Source of the DNA: CAYWMD01 sp964458575
Lineage (GTDB): Bacteria; Verrucomicrobiota; Verrucomicrobiia; Limisphaerales; JADLHS01
DNA: 64,000 nt
Assembly (NCBI GenBank): GCA_964458575.1
Contig: CAYWMD010000011.1
Location: 57,372 to 121,371 of the forward strand
Reading direction: 5' to 3'
Shown here: positions 23,858-31,012 of the stretch, piece after piece
How the letters are laid out: each line of letters opens with the position of its first letter
How positions within the stretch are numbered: position 1 is the stretch's first letter
Position numbers and translations under genes: made by a program
The notes under the pieces: model-generated
Database searches by the model: none
What the model saw: only the letters and a program-made list of their open reading frames with translations
Told to the model about the DNA's origin: nothing

Positions 23858-24883
23858 ATGAAAACCCATCTCATCCTCACGAGCGGCCTGATTGTGACGG
23901 CCACGTGGCTGGCCGGTTGCGGTCATAAGAAGGAATCCGTTTCCGCAGCCCAGCTACCGGCAGCGTCGGTGAAAGTCGCCACGGTCGAGAAGAAGACCCG
24001 TACCGCCACCGAAGAAGTCATGGGCACGGTGCGGGCAAAATTGCGCGCGACGCTGGAAGCGAAGGTCAGCGGCCGGATTGAAAAGATGCTCGCGATTCCC
24101 GGCCAGACGGTCGAGGCGGGCGAATTGCTTGTGCAGCTGGATGTGCGTGAGATTCAGGCGAAGCTCGATCAGGCGTTGGCAGTCCGCCAGCAGGCCGAGA
24201 ACGATCTCAAACGTTTCACCGCGTTGTTCGAAGCCAAGAGCCTGACGCAGGCTGATTTCGACAATGCCCAGGCGCGAACCGCCGTCGCGCGGGCCGCCGT
24301 CACCGAAGCGGAAACGATGCTGGCTTACACCAAGGTCACGGCGCCGTTTGCCGGCGTCATCACCCGCAAGCGCGCCGACGTGGGCGACCTCGCCACGCCA
24401 GGCAAGCCATTGCTTGACATGGAGGATTCGCGATTCCTGCGTCTGGAAGCAGACGTGCCGGAAGCCGTCATCGGCCGGTTAAAGCTGGGGGACAAACTGC
24501 CAGTGCGCATCGGTCAGTTGGCCACCGAACTCGAGGGACTGGTCAGCGAAATTGCGCCGGCGGCGGACCCGGCGAGCCGTACGATCACGGTGAAACTGGA
24601 TCTGCCTGAAACCCCGGGCGCGCGGGCGGGCCAGTTTGGTCGCGTGGCCGCGCCGGTGGGCGAAACCTCCGCGCTCCGCATTCCGGCGAGCGCAGTCATC
24701 CAGCGCGGACAAATGCAGATCGTTTTTGTGGTCAACGGCAATTCAGCTCAACTCCGGCTGGTGAAAACGGGTCGCAGCATCGGTTCGGAAGTGGAACTGG
24801 TTTCCGGCGTCGAGGCGGGCGAGAAGATCGTGGTCGAAGGCGCGGCAGGTCTGGTGGACGGACAATCGGTGGAGGGGAAATGA
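23858..24883 (+). CDS. RND efflux periplasmic adaptor (MFP), lipoprotein
   Basis: 341 residues. A lipobox (TWLAGCGHKK) anchors it to a membrane. A lipoyl/biotinyl-like domain (AKVSGRIEKMLAIPGQTVEAGELLVQLD), an alpha-helical hairpin, LAYTKVTAPFAGVITRK, and the beta-barrel domain follow in the usual order. It links the inner-membrane pump to TolC. It sits 4 bases after the TolC gene. Confidence 0.93.
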   Translation: MKTHLILTSGLIVTATWLAGCGHKKESVSAAQLPAASVKVATVEKKTRTATEEVMGTVRAKLRATLEAKVSGRIEKMLAIPGQTVEAGELLVQLDVREIQAKLDQALAVRQQAENDLKRFTALFEAKSLTQADFDNAQARTAVARAAVTEAETMLAYTKVTAPFAGVITRKRADVGDLATPGKPLLDMEDSRFLRLEADVPEAVIGRLKLGDKLPVRIGQLATELEGLVSEIAPAADPASRTITVKLDLPETPGARAGQFGRVAAPVGETSALRIPASAVIQRGQMQIVFVVNGNSAQLRLVKTGRSIGSEVELVSGVEAGEKIVVEGAAGLVDGQSVEGK

Positions 24884-24894
24884 GTCGCAGGGGG

Positions 24895-24978
24895 GAAAGG
24901 GAGCAGAGGAGAAAGGGGGAAACGACCCTGAACGTCGTTTTCATCCCCCTTTCTCCTTTTCGCGCTTGCTCCCTTTCG
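24895..24978. repeat. 84-base imperfect inverted repeat between adaptor and RND genes
   Basis: Arms begin GAAAGGGAGCA and end TGCTCCCTTTC, with inner pairing of AGGAGAAAGGGGG and CCCCCTTTCTCC and a loop around ACGACCCTGAACGTCGT. It differs from the other repeat families here. It may act as a transcription attenuator within the operon. Confidence 0.7.
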
Positions 24979-25010
24979 GCTGCGTCGCGCGAGGGCAGGA
25001 GGGAAATTCC

Positions 25011-28000
25011 ATGAGCAAACCCGCTCCACTGGGTTTCGCCGGCAAGGTCGCGCGGGCGTTCATTGATTCCAAACTCACGCCGCTCATCGTCATCGCGTCC
25101 ATCCTGCTCGGTGTGTTTGCGGTCGTCATGTTGCCGCGCGAGGAAGAGCCGCAGATCAAAGTCCCGATGGTGGACGTGATGGTTTCGATGCCCGGCTTCA
25201 GCGCGAAGGAAGTCGAGGAGCGCGCGACCACACCCATGGAAAAGTTGTTGTGGGAAATTCCGGGCGTGGAATACATCTACTCGACCTCGCGGTCCGGCGA
25301 GAGTCTGGTGATCGTGCGTTTCAAGGTCGGGGAGGACGTCGAAGACAGCCTGGTCAAGTTGAACCAGAAATTGCAATCGAACTTCGACCGCATCCCACAC
25401 GGCGTTTCGACCCCGTTGATCAAGGCCCGCTCGATTGACGATGTGCCAATCCTCGCGCTCACGTTTCACAGCGCCCATTACGATCACCTGACGTTGCGTC
25501 GGTTGGCCGCGCAGGTGGACGACGCGGTGAAGCAGGTGCAGCAGGTCGCCGAAACGACGATCATCGGGGGCGAACGCCGGCAGTTGCGCGTGTTGCTCGA
25601 TACGGTCCGGCTCGCTTCGCGTAATCTGACCGCCGTCGGTTTGATTCCGATTATGCGGCAGGCGAACAAACAGTTTGTTGCGGGCGAGCTCACGAGCGAG
25701 AACAAGGAAATCGTCATCGAGACGGGCGTGTTTCTGCAAACGGCGGAGGACGTCGGCAATGTGGTGGTGGGCGTGTTCGGCGGAAAGCCGGTTTACCTGC
25801 GCGAAGTCGCGGAGATTGTGGATGGCGGCGAAGAGCCGAGCCAATACGTCCTGTTTGGATTCGGTGCGGCTAACTTTTCGGATGGTTCTCCCTCACCCCG
25901 GCCCTCTCCCGCTGGGAGAGGGGGAATTACAGCCGGTCCCCCCGCAAATGGAAGCGCCGCTCGTTCACCTGCGGCACAGGAAACGGCAAGAGTCGGCGGC
26001 ACTGACTCCCTCTCCCAGCGGGAGAGGGTTGGAGTGAGGGAGAGTGCAACCGCAACCCGAGTAGCCACAATGGGCGAAGAACCCGCCGTCACGCTTGCCA
26101 TTGCAAAGCGGCCGGGCGCCAACGCCATCTCCGTCACCGACGAAGTGTTGCGCAAAATTGAAACGCTCAAGGGCCGCCTGATTCCCGCTGAGGTCACGAT
26201 TTCCATCACGCGAAACTACGGTGAAACCGCCGCCGAAAAATCGAACGAGTTGCTCCTGCACATGGGTATCGCCGTAATCGGTGTGATGGTGCTCATCTGG
26301 CTGACGCTCGGCTGGCGCGAATCCGGGATCGTCGGCATTGCGATTCCGGCCACGCTCGCGCTCACGTTGCTCGTTTTCTACCTGCACGGCTTCACGCTGA
26401 ATCGCATCACGCTCTTCGCGCTGATTTTCAGCATCGGCATCCTGGTGGACGACGCCATCGTGGTGGTGGAAAATATCGTGCGCCATTTTCATCTGCCTTA
26501 CAACAAAGGCCGCAAGTGGAACGAGATCGCGGTGGAAGCGGTCAGCGAAGTCGGCAACCCGACCATTCTGGCCACCTTCGCAGTGATCGCGGCGGTGTTG
26601 CCGATGGCGTTTGTCGGCGGGCTCATGGGGCCATACATGCGGCCGATTCCGATCGGTTCGAGCGCGGCGATGTTCTGGTCGTTGCTCATCGCGTTTATTG
26701 TCACGCCCTGGGCGAGCATCCGAATTCTCAAATGGGGCCGTGGCTGCGTTCGTGAGCACGCGGCTGACTTAAAAGCGAACCGGCCGGACAATGGCCGCGG
26801 TCTCACGACCGCAGCCACGGCGCATCCCGAAGATTTCTTCACGAAACTTTACCGCCGCGTCATGAGCCCTCTCATCGCCAAGGCCAAGTGGCGTTGGGTG
26901 TTTCTCGCCAGCATTGTGGGTTTGCTGCTGATCGCGATGGCGCTGGTCGGCCTCGGTTGGGTGAAGGTCAAGATGCTGCCCTTCGACAACAAGAGCGAAT
27001 TTCAGATCATTCTCAACATGCCCGAAGGCAGCGCGCTCGAACGCACGGCGCAGGCCGCGCGCGAAATCGCCGCCGCCGTTCGCACCGAACCTGAGGTGAC
27101 GGATTATCAGATTTACGCGGGCGTGGCGTCACCGTTCAATTTCAACGGACTGGTGCGGCATTATTTCATGCGACGCGGCGCGAACGTGGCGGACATTCAG
27201 GTCAACCTCGTGCCCAAGGGCGAGCGCAAGGCCCAGAGCCACGACATCGCCAAGCGAGTTCGCCCGCGCGTGGCGGAGATCGCGAAGAAGTTCGGCGCGC
27301 GTTTTGCCGTGGCCGAAGTGCCGCCCGGCCCGCCGGTGTTGCAGACGCTGGTGGCCGAAATCTACGGGCCGGACGAGGCGAGCCGTCATGCGCTGGCGCA
27401 GCGGGTGATCGAGATTTTCAAAACCACCGAAGGTGTGGTGGACACGGATTGGTACATCGAGGCCGACCAGCCAAAGGTGCAGTTCGTCATTGATAAACCA
27501 AAAGCGGCATTGAGCGGGATCAGCGCCGAGACGATTTCACAGACGCTGGCCATCGCCGTGGGCGGCGAATCGGTGGATTTGCTGCATGACCCGCGCGAGA
27601 AGGAGGACGTGAACATCATCGTGCAACTGCCGATTGCCGGCCGGACCAGCCCGGAGGAATTGCTCGCGTTGCGCGTGCGCTCGGGTGACGCCAACGCCCT
27701 GCCGGAATCTGGGTCGGCGGCGGGAGTTGCGTCACTGATTCCGTTGCGCGAACTGGTCAAACTGGAGCGCACCATCACCGACAAGAGCATTTATCACAAG
27801 AACCTGATGCCCGTAACCTATGTCATCGGCGACGTGGCTGGGGCGGTGGAAAGTCCCGTTTATGCGATTGGAAAAATGAACCAGGCGCTGAAGAAACTGG
27901 ATGCAACGGCATTCACGGAGCGCGGCACTCTGGGCCGCAGCAGCACCAAAACATCCCGGTCACCTGGCAATCCAGACGTCGCTCAAGCGGATCGACGTGC

Positions 28001-28634
28001 TGCGGGCGGCACGCCCGCGCTCCGCATCTACAACGCCGCCCAACCCTTCACCGACAACGCGCCGGCGATCAAGTGGGACGGGGAATGGCACATCACCATC
28101 GAGGTGTTCCGTGATCTGGGCACGGCGTTCGCCGCGTGTCTGGTGTTGATCTATGTGCTGATGGTCGGCTGGTTCAGGTCTTTTCTAACGCCGATGATTG
28201 TGATGATGGCCATTCCATTTTCACTGGTCGGCATCATGCCGGCGCATGGCGCATTGGGCGCGTTCTTCACGGCGACTTCGATGATTGGCTTCATGGCCGG
28301 GGCGGGCATCGTGGTCCGCAATTCGATCATCCTTGTGGACTTCATCGAACAACGCCTGCGCGAAAGCATGCCGCTGGCCGAAGCCGTGGTGGATGCGGGC
28401 GCGGTGCGATTCCGTCCGATGCTGCTCACCGCACTGGCCGTGGTGGTGGGCGCGAGCGTGATTCTGGCCGACCCGATTTTTCAGGGCCTGGCAATCTCGC
28501 TGATGGCCGGAGAAATTGCCTCGTTGCTCATCAGTCGCATGGCGGTGCCGGTGCTTTACTTCATGGCCTACGACAAACCGGCGGTTCGCGGTGCAAGCCA
28601 GCCGGCTGACGCCCCCAAACCGGACGCGGCGTAA
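25011..28634 (+). CDS. RND efflux permease carrying three repeat-encoded insertions
   Basis: 1207 residues; AcrB-type pumps are usually about 1040. N-terminal SKLTPLIVIASILLGVFAVVMLPREEEP, periplasmic PN1, the central helices with GIPATLALTLLV-like and FSIGILVDDAIVVVENIVRHF, and the C-terminal half with FMAGAGIVVRNSIILVDFIEQRL and AVRFRPMLLTALAVVVGA identify an HAE1/heavy-metal RND permease. Three segments without family counterpart lie at about residues 294-344, 576-604 and 969-1005. Each coincides with a palindromic repeat of a different family, and the frame is kept in all cases. It ends 6 bases from the convergent NlpC gene. Confidence 0.92.
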   Translation: MSKPAPLGFAGKVARAFIDSKLTPLIVIASILLGVFAVVMLPREEEPQIKVPMVDVMVSMPGFSAKEVEERATTPMEKLLWEIPGVEYIYSTSRSGESLVIVRFKVGEDVEDSLVKLNQKLQSNFDRIPHGVSTPLIKARSIDDVPILALTFHSAHYDHLTLRRLAAQVDDAVKQVQQVAETTIIGGERRQLRVLLDTVRLASRNLTAVGLIPIMRQANKQFVAGELTSENKEIVIETGVFLQTAEDVGNVVVGVFGGKPVYLREVAEIVDGGEEPSQYVLFGFGAANFSDGSPSPRPSPAGRGGITAGPPANGSAARSPAAQETARVGGTDSLSQRERVGVRESATATRVATMGEEPAVTLAIAKRPGANAISVTDEVLRKIETLKGRLIPAEVTISITRNYGETAAEKSNELLLHMGIAVIGVMVLIWLTLGWRESGIVGIAIPATLALTLLVFYLHGFTLNRITLFALIFSIGILVDDAIVVVENIVRHFHLPYNKGRKWNEIAVEAVSEVGNPTILATFAVIAAVLPMAFVGGLMGPYMRPIPIGSSAAMFWSLLIAFIVTPWASIRILKWGRGCVREHAADLKANRPDNGRGLTTAATAHPEDFFTKLYRRVMSPLIAKAKWRWVFLASIVGLLLIAMALVGLGWVKVKMLPFDNKSEFQIILNMPEGSALERTAQAAREIAAAVRTEPEVTDYQIYAGVASPFNFNGLVRHYFMRRGANVADIQVNLVPKGERKAQSHDIAKRVRPRVAEIAKKFGARFAVAEVPPGPPVLQTLVAEIYGPDEASRHALAQRVIEIFKTTEGVVDTDWYIEADQPKVQFVIDKPKAALSGISAETISQTLAIAVGGESVDLLHDPREKEDVNIIVQLPIAGRTSPEELLALRVRSGDANALPESGSAAGVASLIPLRELVKLERTITDKSIYHKNLMPVTYVIGDVAGAVESPVYAIGKMNQALKKLDATAFTERGTLGRSSTKTSRSPGNPDVAQADRRAAGGTPALRIYNAAQPFTDNAPAIKWDGEWHITIEVFRDLGTAFAACLVLIYVLMVGWFRSFLTPMIVMMAIPFSLVGIMPAHGALGAFFTATSMIGFMAGAGIVVRNSIILVDFIEQRLRESMPLAEAVVDAGAVRFRPMLLTALAVVVGASVILADPIFQGLAISLMAGEIASLLISRMAVPVLYFMAYDKPAVRGASQPADAPKPDAA
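25890..26040. repeat. Composite CCCTCACCC element inside RND gene, in frame
   Basis: Two inverted CCCTCACCC..CTCTCCCGCTGGGAGAGGGG palindromes (25890-25928 and 26006-26040) flank about 75 bases. The same arrangement occurs between genes at 52499, 55706, 59081, 59909 and 60331. Translation gives about 50 residues rich in Ser, Pro, Arg and Gly. Confidence 0.88.
26737..26821. repeat. GCCGTGGCTGCG inverted repeat inside RND gene, in frame
   Basis: Perfect 12-base termini GCCGTGGCTGCG/CGCAGCCACGGC, extended inward by CGTGAG/CTCACG. It encodes about 28 residues between the conserved ILKWG and HPEDFFTKLYRR parts of the permease. Confidence 0.82.
27917..28023. repeat. GGAGCGCGG inverted repeat inside RND gene, in frame
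   Basis: Termini GGAGCGCGGCACTCTGGGCC and, inverted, GGAGCGCGGGCGTGCCGCCC; further inward GCAGCA/TGCTGC. It encodes about 36 residues in the second periplasmic domain, before IYNAAQPFTDN. Confidence 0.7.
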
Positions 28635-28640
28635 CCGCGG

Positions 28641-29657
28641 CTACGACTTCGGCAACACGCGTTTCGCCCCCAACAGTGTCTCCGCCCGGCGTTTGTCGAA
28701 AAGCGGTGACGCCGGATCGAGACTGCTGATGCGCACACGCTGGGAGGAATGAATGAAAAGTTTATCACCCAGATAAATCCCCACGTGTGTCACGCGCTGA
28801 GGCTTGTCACCGCAGGCGCGGTGGCCAAAGAACAGCAGGTCGCCCTTGCGCACGCGCTTCAGGTCGCCGTCCAGCGAAATGTTCACGCCTTGTTCCGCCT
28901 GCTGGCTGGCGTTGCGCCGCAACGCAATTCCGTTGAGAAAGAAAGTCAGTTTGGTCAAACCGGAACAGTCGAGTCCGCGCGGCGTGTTCGCGCCCCAAAG
29001 ATACGGCCGCCCGAGGAATGATTTCGCGGTGCGTTCGATGGAGTCGGGTGTCGCGCGTCGCGATTGTTGCCAGCGGGCGAAATCGGTTGCGGCTGATTTT
29101 GGCAGAAAGCCCGTGCGGCGGTCGGGCAGCTCGACCCGATACCAGTTGCCGTCCTCGCCCGTTTTCCTCAGCCGGCAGCCGATGACGACATCCGAAACCG
29201 ACTCTGCGTCAGGTTTGGGTTGTTCGCGCACGCAATCTTCGAATGCCGTCACGATGAGCAGTGGCGAAGCCTGCCAGGCGTCCACGTCAGCCTTGGTGAC
29301 CGCGACGAAGGATTCCGTTTCCACCCAGGAGCGATAGTCGTCGTCGGTTTCGGCGTAAAACCAGTGTCCAGACTGTTTCCGCAAGTGCAGGACGCCACCC
29401 ATAAGAACCTGCGTGCCCAACTCGGATTTGTGACTGGGCAGCTCGTGCGCGCTGGCCACACTTACGCAACCGATCCCCCACGCATCGTCGCCCAGATCAC
29501 GTTCGGGGGCCTTCTCGGCGGTAACGTCCGTTTCCTTGAGTTGAGTACTTTGACGCATAGATGAACAAGCCGACAGCAAAACCAAGATTCCAATCCAACA
29601 CCAAGCAACCTGGCGTGGCTTCGACGGCCCGGTCCTCGAATGGCCCGCCGCGATCAT
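28641..29657 (-). CDS. NlpC/P60 endopeptidase with SH3-like domains, lipoprotein
   Basis: 338 residues from the start at 29657. A hydrophobic stretch ending in a lipobox (WIGILVLLSACSS) is followed by SH3-like regions (about 70-200), then a C-terminal NlpC/P60 domain. The catalytic Cys is in RGLDCSGLTKLTF after RPYLWGANTP, and the His in VTHVGIYLGDKLFIHSS. The order resembles YkfC-type gamma-D-glutamyl-L-amino-acid dipeptidyl peptidases, which cut or recycle peptidoglycan stem peptides. The frame is open to 29879, but only the chosen start places the lipobox near the N-terminus. Confidence 0.88.
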   Translation of the reverse strand: MIAAGHSRTGPSKPRQVAWCWIGILVLLSACSSMRQSTQLKETDVTAEKAPERDLGDDAWGIGCVSVASAHELPSHKSELGTQVLMGGVLHLRKQSGHWFYAETDDDYRSWVETESFVAVTKADVDAWQASPLLIVTAFEDCVREQPKPDAESVSDVVIGCRLRKTGEDGNWYRVELPDRRTGFLPKSAATDFARWQQSRRATPDSIERTAKSFLGRPYLWGANTPRGLDCSGLTKLTFFLNGIALRRNASQQAEQGVNISLDGDLKRVRKGDLLFFGHRACGDKPQRVTHVGIYLGDKLFIHSSQRVRISSLDPASPLFDKRRAETLLGAKRVLPKS

Positions 29658-29860
29658 GCGCCGCACGACCCGGCACGATTGAGCCGGGACAGAATGTTGG
29701 TTCGCATCCGACACCCTGCCACGCGAGGCACCGAGAACAGTTTCATTCCGGGATGAAAGACCAAAGTTATTCACGCGGCGAGCCAAAAAATGTCCCGGGC
29801 CTGGAAAAATTGGCGTGCGCCGGTGTCCCGGTTTCAAGTATTTCACATGACGCAGCGAAC

Positions 29861-31012
29861 ATGAAATGGTTTGTATCAACGGCCAGTGTGACGACCTTGA
29901 TCTTCCTGGTCATCGCCTGCGCGGCATTGGCCGACACCAATGTTGCCGCAACCGTCACGGGTCAAACCGGCTATTCCCGCACGCAAGATTCCAAGACGGG
30001 CGAGTTTCGCGCCACATGGATTCATTCGCCATATGGCGTCAAGGGTTGGGACTGGGACCAAACCATCGCCGTCCTGAAGAGCAATGGTTTCAACGCCGTC
30101 ATCGCAAACTTGCTCTCCGCTGGCATGGCATATTACCCGAGCAAGATTCTTCCGGTCAGTCCAATGGTGCTAGAACGGGGCGATCAAATCGCAGAGTGCC
30201 TCGCCGCCTGCCGCCAATACGGCATCGAATTGCACGTGTGGAAGGTGAACCACAACTTGTTAAATGCACCGCCGGATTTTCTGGCCCGGCTGCGCGCCGC
30301 CGGTCGCACGCAAAAGGACAAACATGGAAAAGACGTGGACTGGCTGTGTCCCTCGCATCCGGAGAATTTTGCGCTCGAACGCGATTCCATGCTCGAAGTC
30401 ACGCGCAACTACGAAGTGGACGGAATTCATTTTGATTACATCCGCTATCCCAGCCGCGATGCGTGCTTCTGTTCCGGTTGCCGCGAGCGGTTCGAAGAGG
30501 CCGCCGGCTTAAAGATCAAGAAGTGGCCGGCTGACGTATTGACCGGCAGGCACGCCGGAACGTTTGCCGACTGGCGACGCGAACAGATCACGCGGCTCGT
30601 TCGCGCAGTCAGTGAAGAAGCGCACCAGCTCAAGCCGGGTATCCAAGTCTCCGCGGCGGTTTATGGCGCGTGGAAGGTCACACGCGATTCCATCGGCCAG
30701 GACACGCTGGCCTGGATGGCGTCAGGTTATCTCGATTTTGTTTGTCCGATGGATTACGAGGGCGACGATGCCACCTTCGCGCGCCTGGTGCGAACCCAGG
30801 CGGCCTTGAACCATCACCGCCTCCCGCTTTATGTCGGTATTGGCGCGCACAAGCTTTCCGGCCCCGAGCAGTTGGTCCGGCAGATTCAAATCAGCCGCCA
30901 GCTCGGCGCGGACGGATTTGTGATTTTTCAACTCAACGAAAAGCTGGCGACGCAATTTCTCCCGCATCTGGTTCTTGGAACGAATACCGCCCCTTCCGCT
31001 TCATCCGAATGA
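29861..31012 (+). CDS. Glycoside-hydrolase-like GHL10 family protein, secreted
   Basis: 383 residues: signal peptide (FVSTASVTTLIFLVIACAALA), then a TIM-barrel GHL10 domain from about residue 45. Visible motifs are FRATWIHSPYGVKGWDW, GIELHVWKVNHN, WLCPSHPENF, the strand DGIHFDYIRYPSRD with the likely catalytic Asp, and MDYEGDD. It probably acts on an extracellular or cell-wall glycan; the substrate is unknown. It overlaps the following lyase-like gene by ATGA, so the two probably act on the same material. Confidence 0.88.
   Translation: MKWFVSTASVTTLIFLVIACAALADTNVAATVTGQTGYSRTQDSKTGEFRATWIHSPYGVKGWDWDQTIAVLKSNGFNAVIANLLSAGMAYYPSKILPVSPMVLERGDQIAECLAACRQYGIELHVWKVNHNLLNAPPDFLARLRAAGRTQKDKHGKDVDWLCPSHPENFALERDSMLEVTRNYEVDGIHFDYIRYPSRDACFCSGCRERFEEAAGLKIKKWPADVLTGRHAGTFADWRREQITRLVRAVSEEAHQLKPGIQVSAAVYGAWKVTRDSIGQDTLAWMASGYLDFVCPMDYEGDDATFARLVRTQAALNHHRLPLYVGIGAHKLSGPEQLVRQIQISRQLGADGFVIFQLNEKLATQFLPHLVLGTNTAPSASSE

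Noticed and set aside
29561..29860. N-terminal extension of the GHL10 protein
   Set aside because: The extension is low-complexity and precedes a good signal peptide at 29861; no supporting ribosome site.
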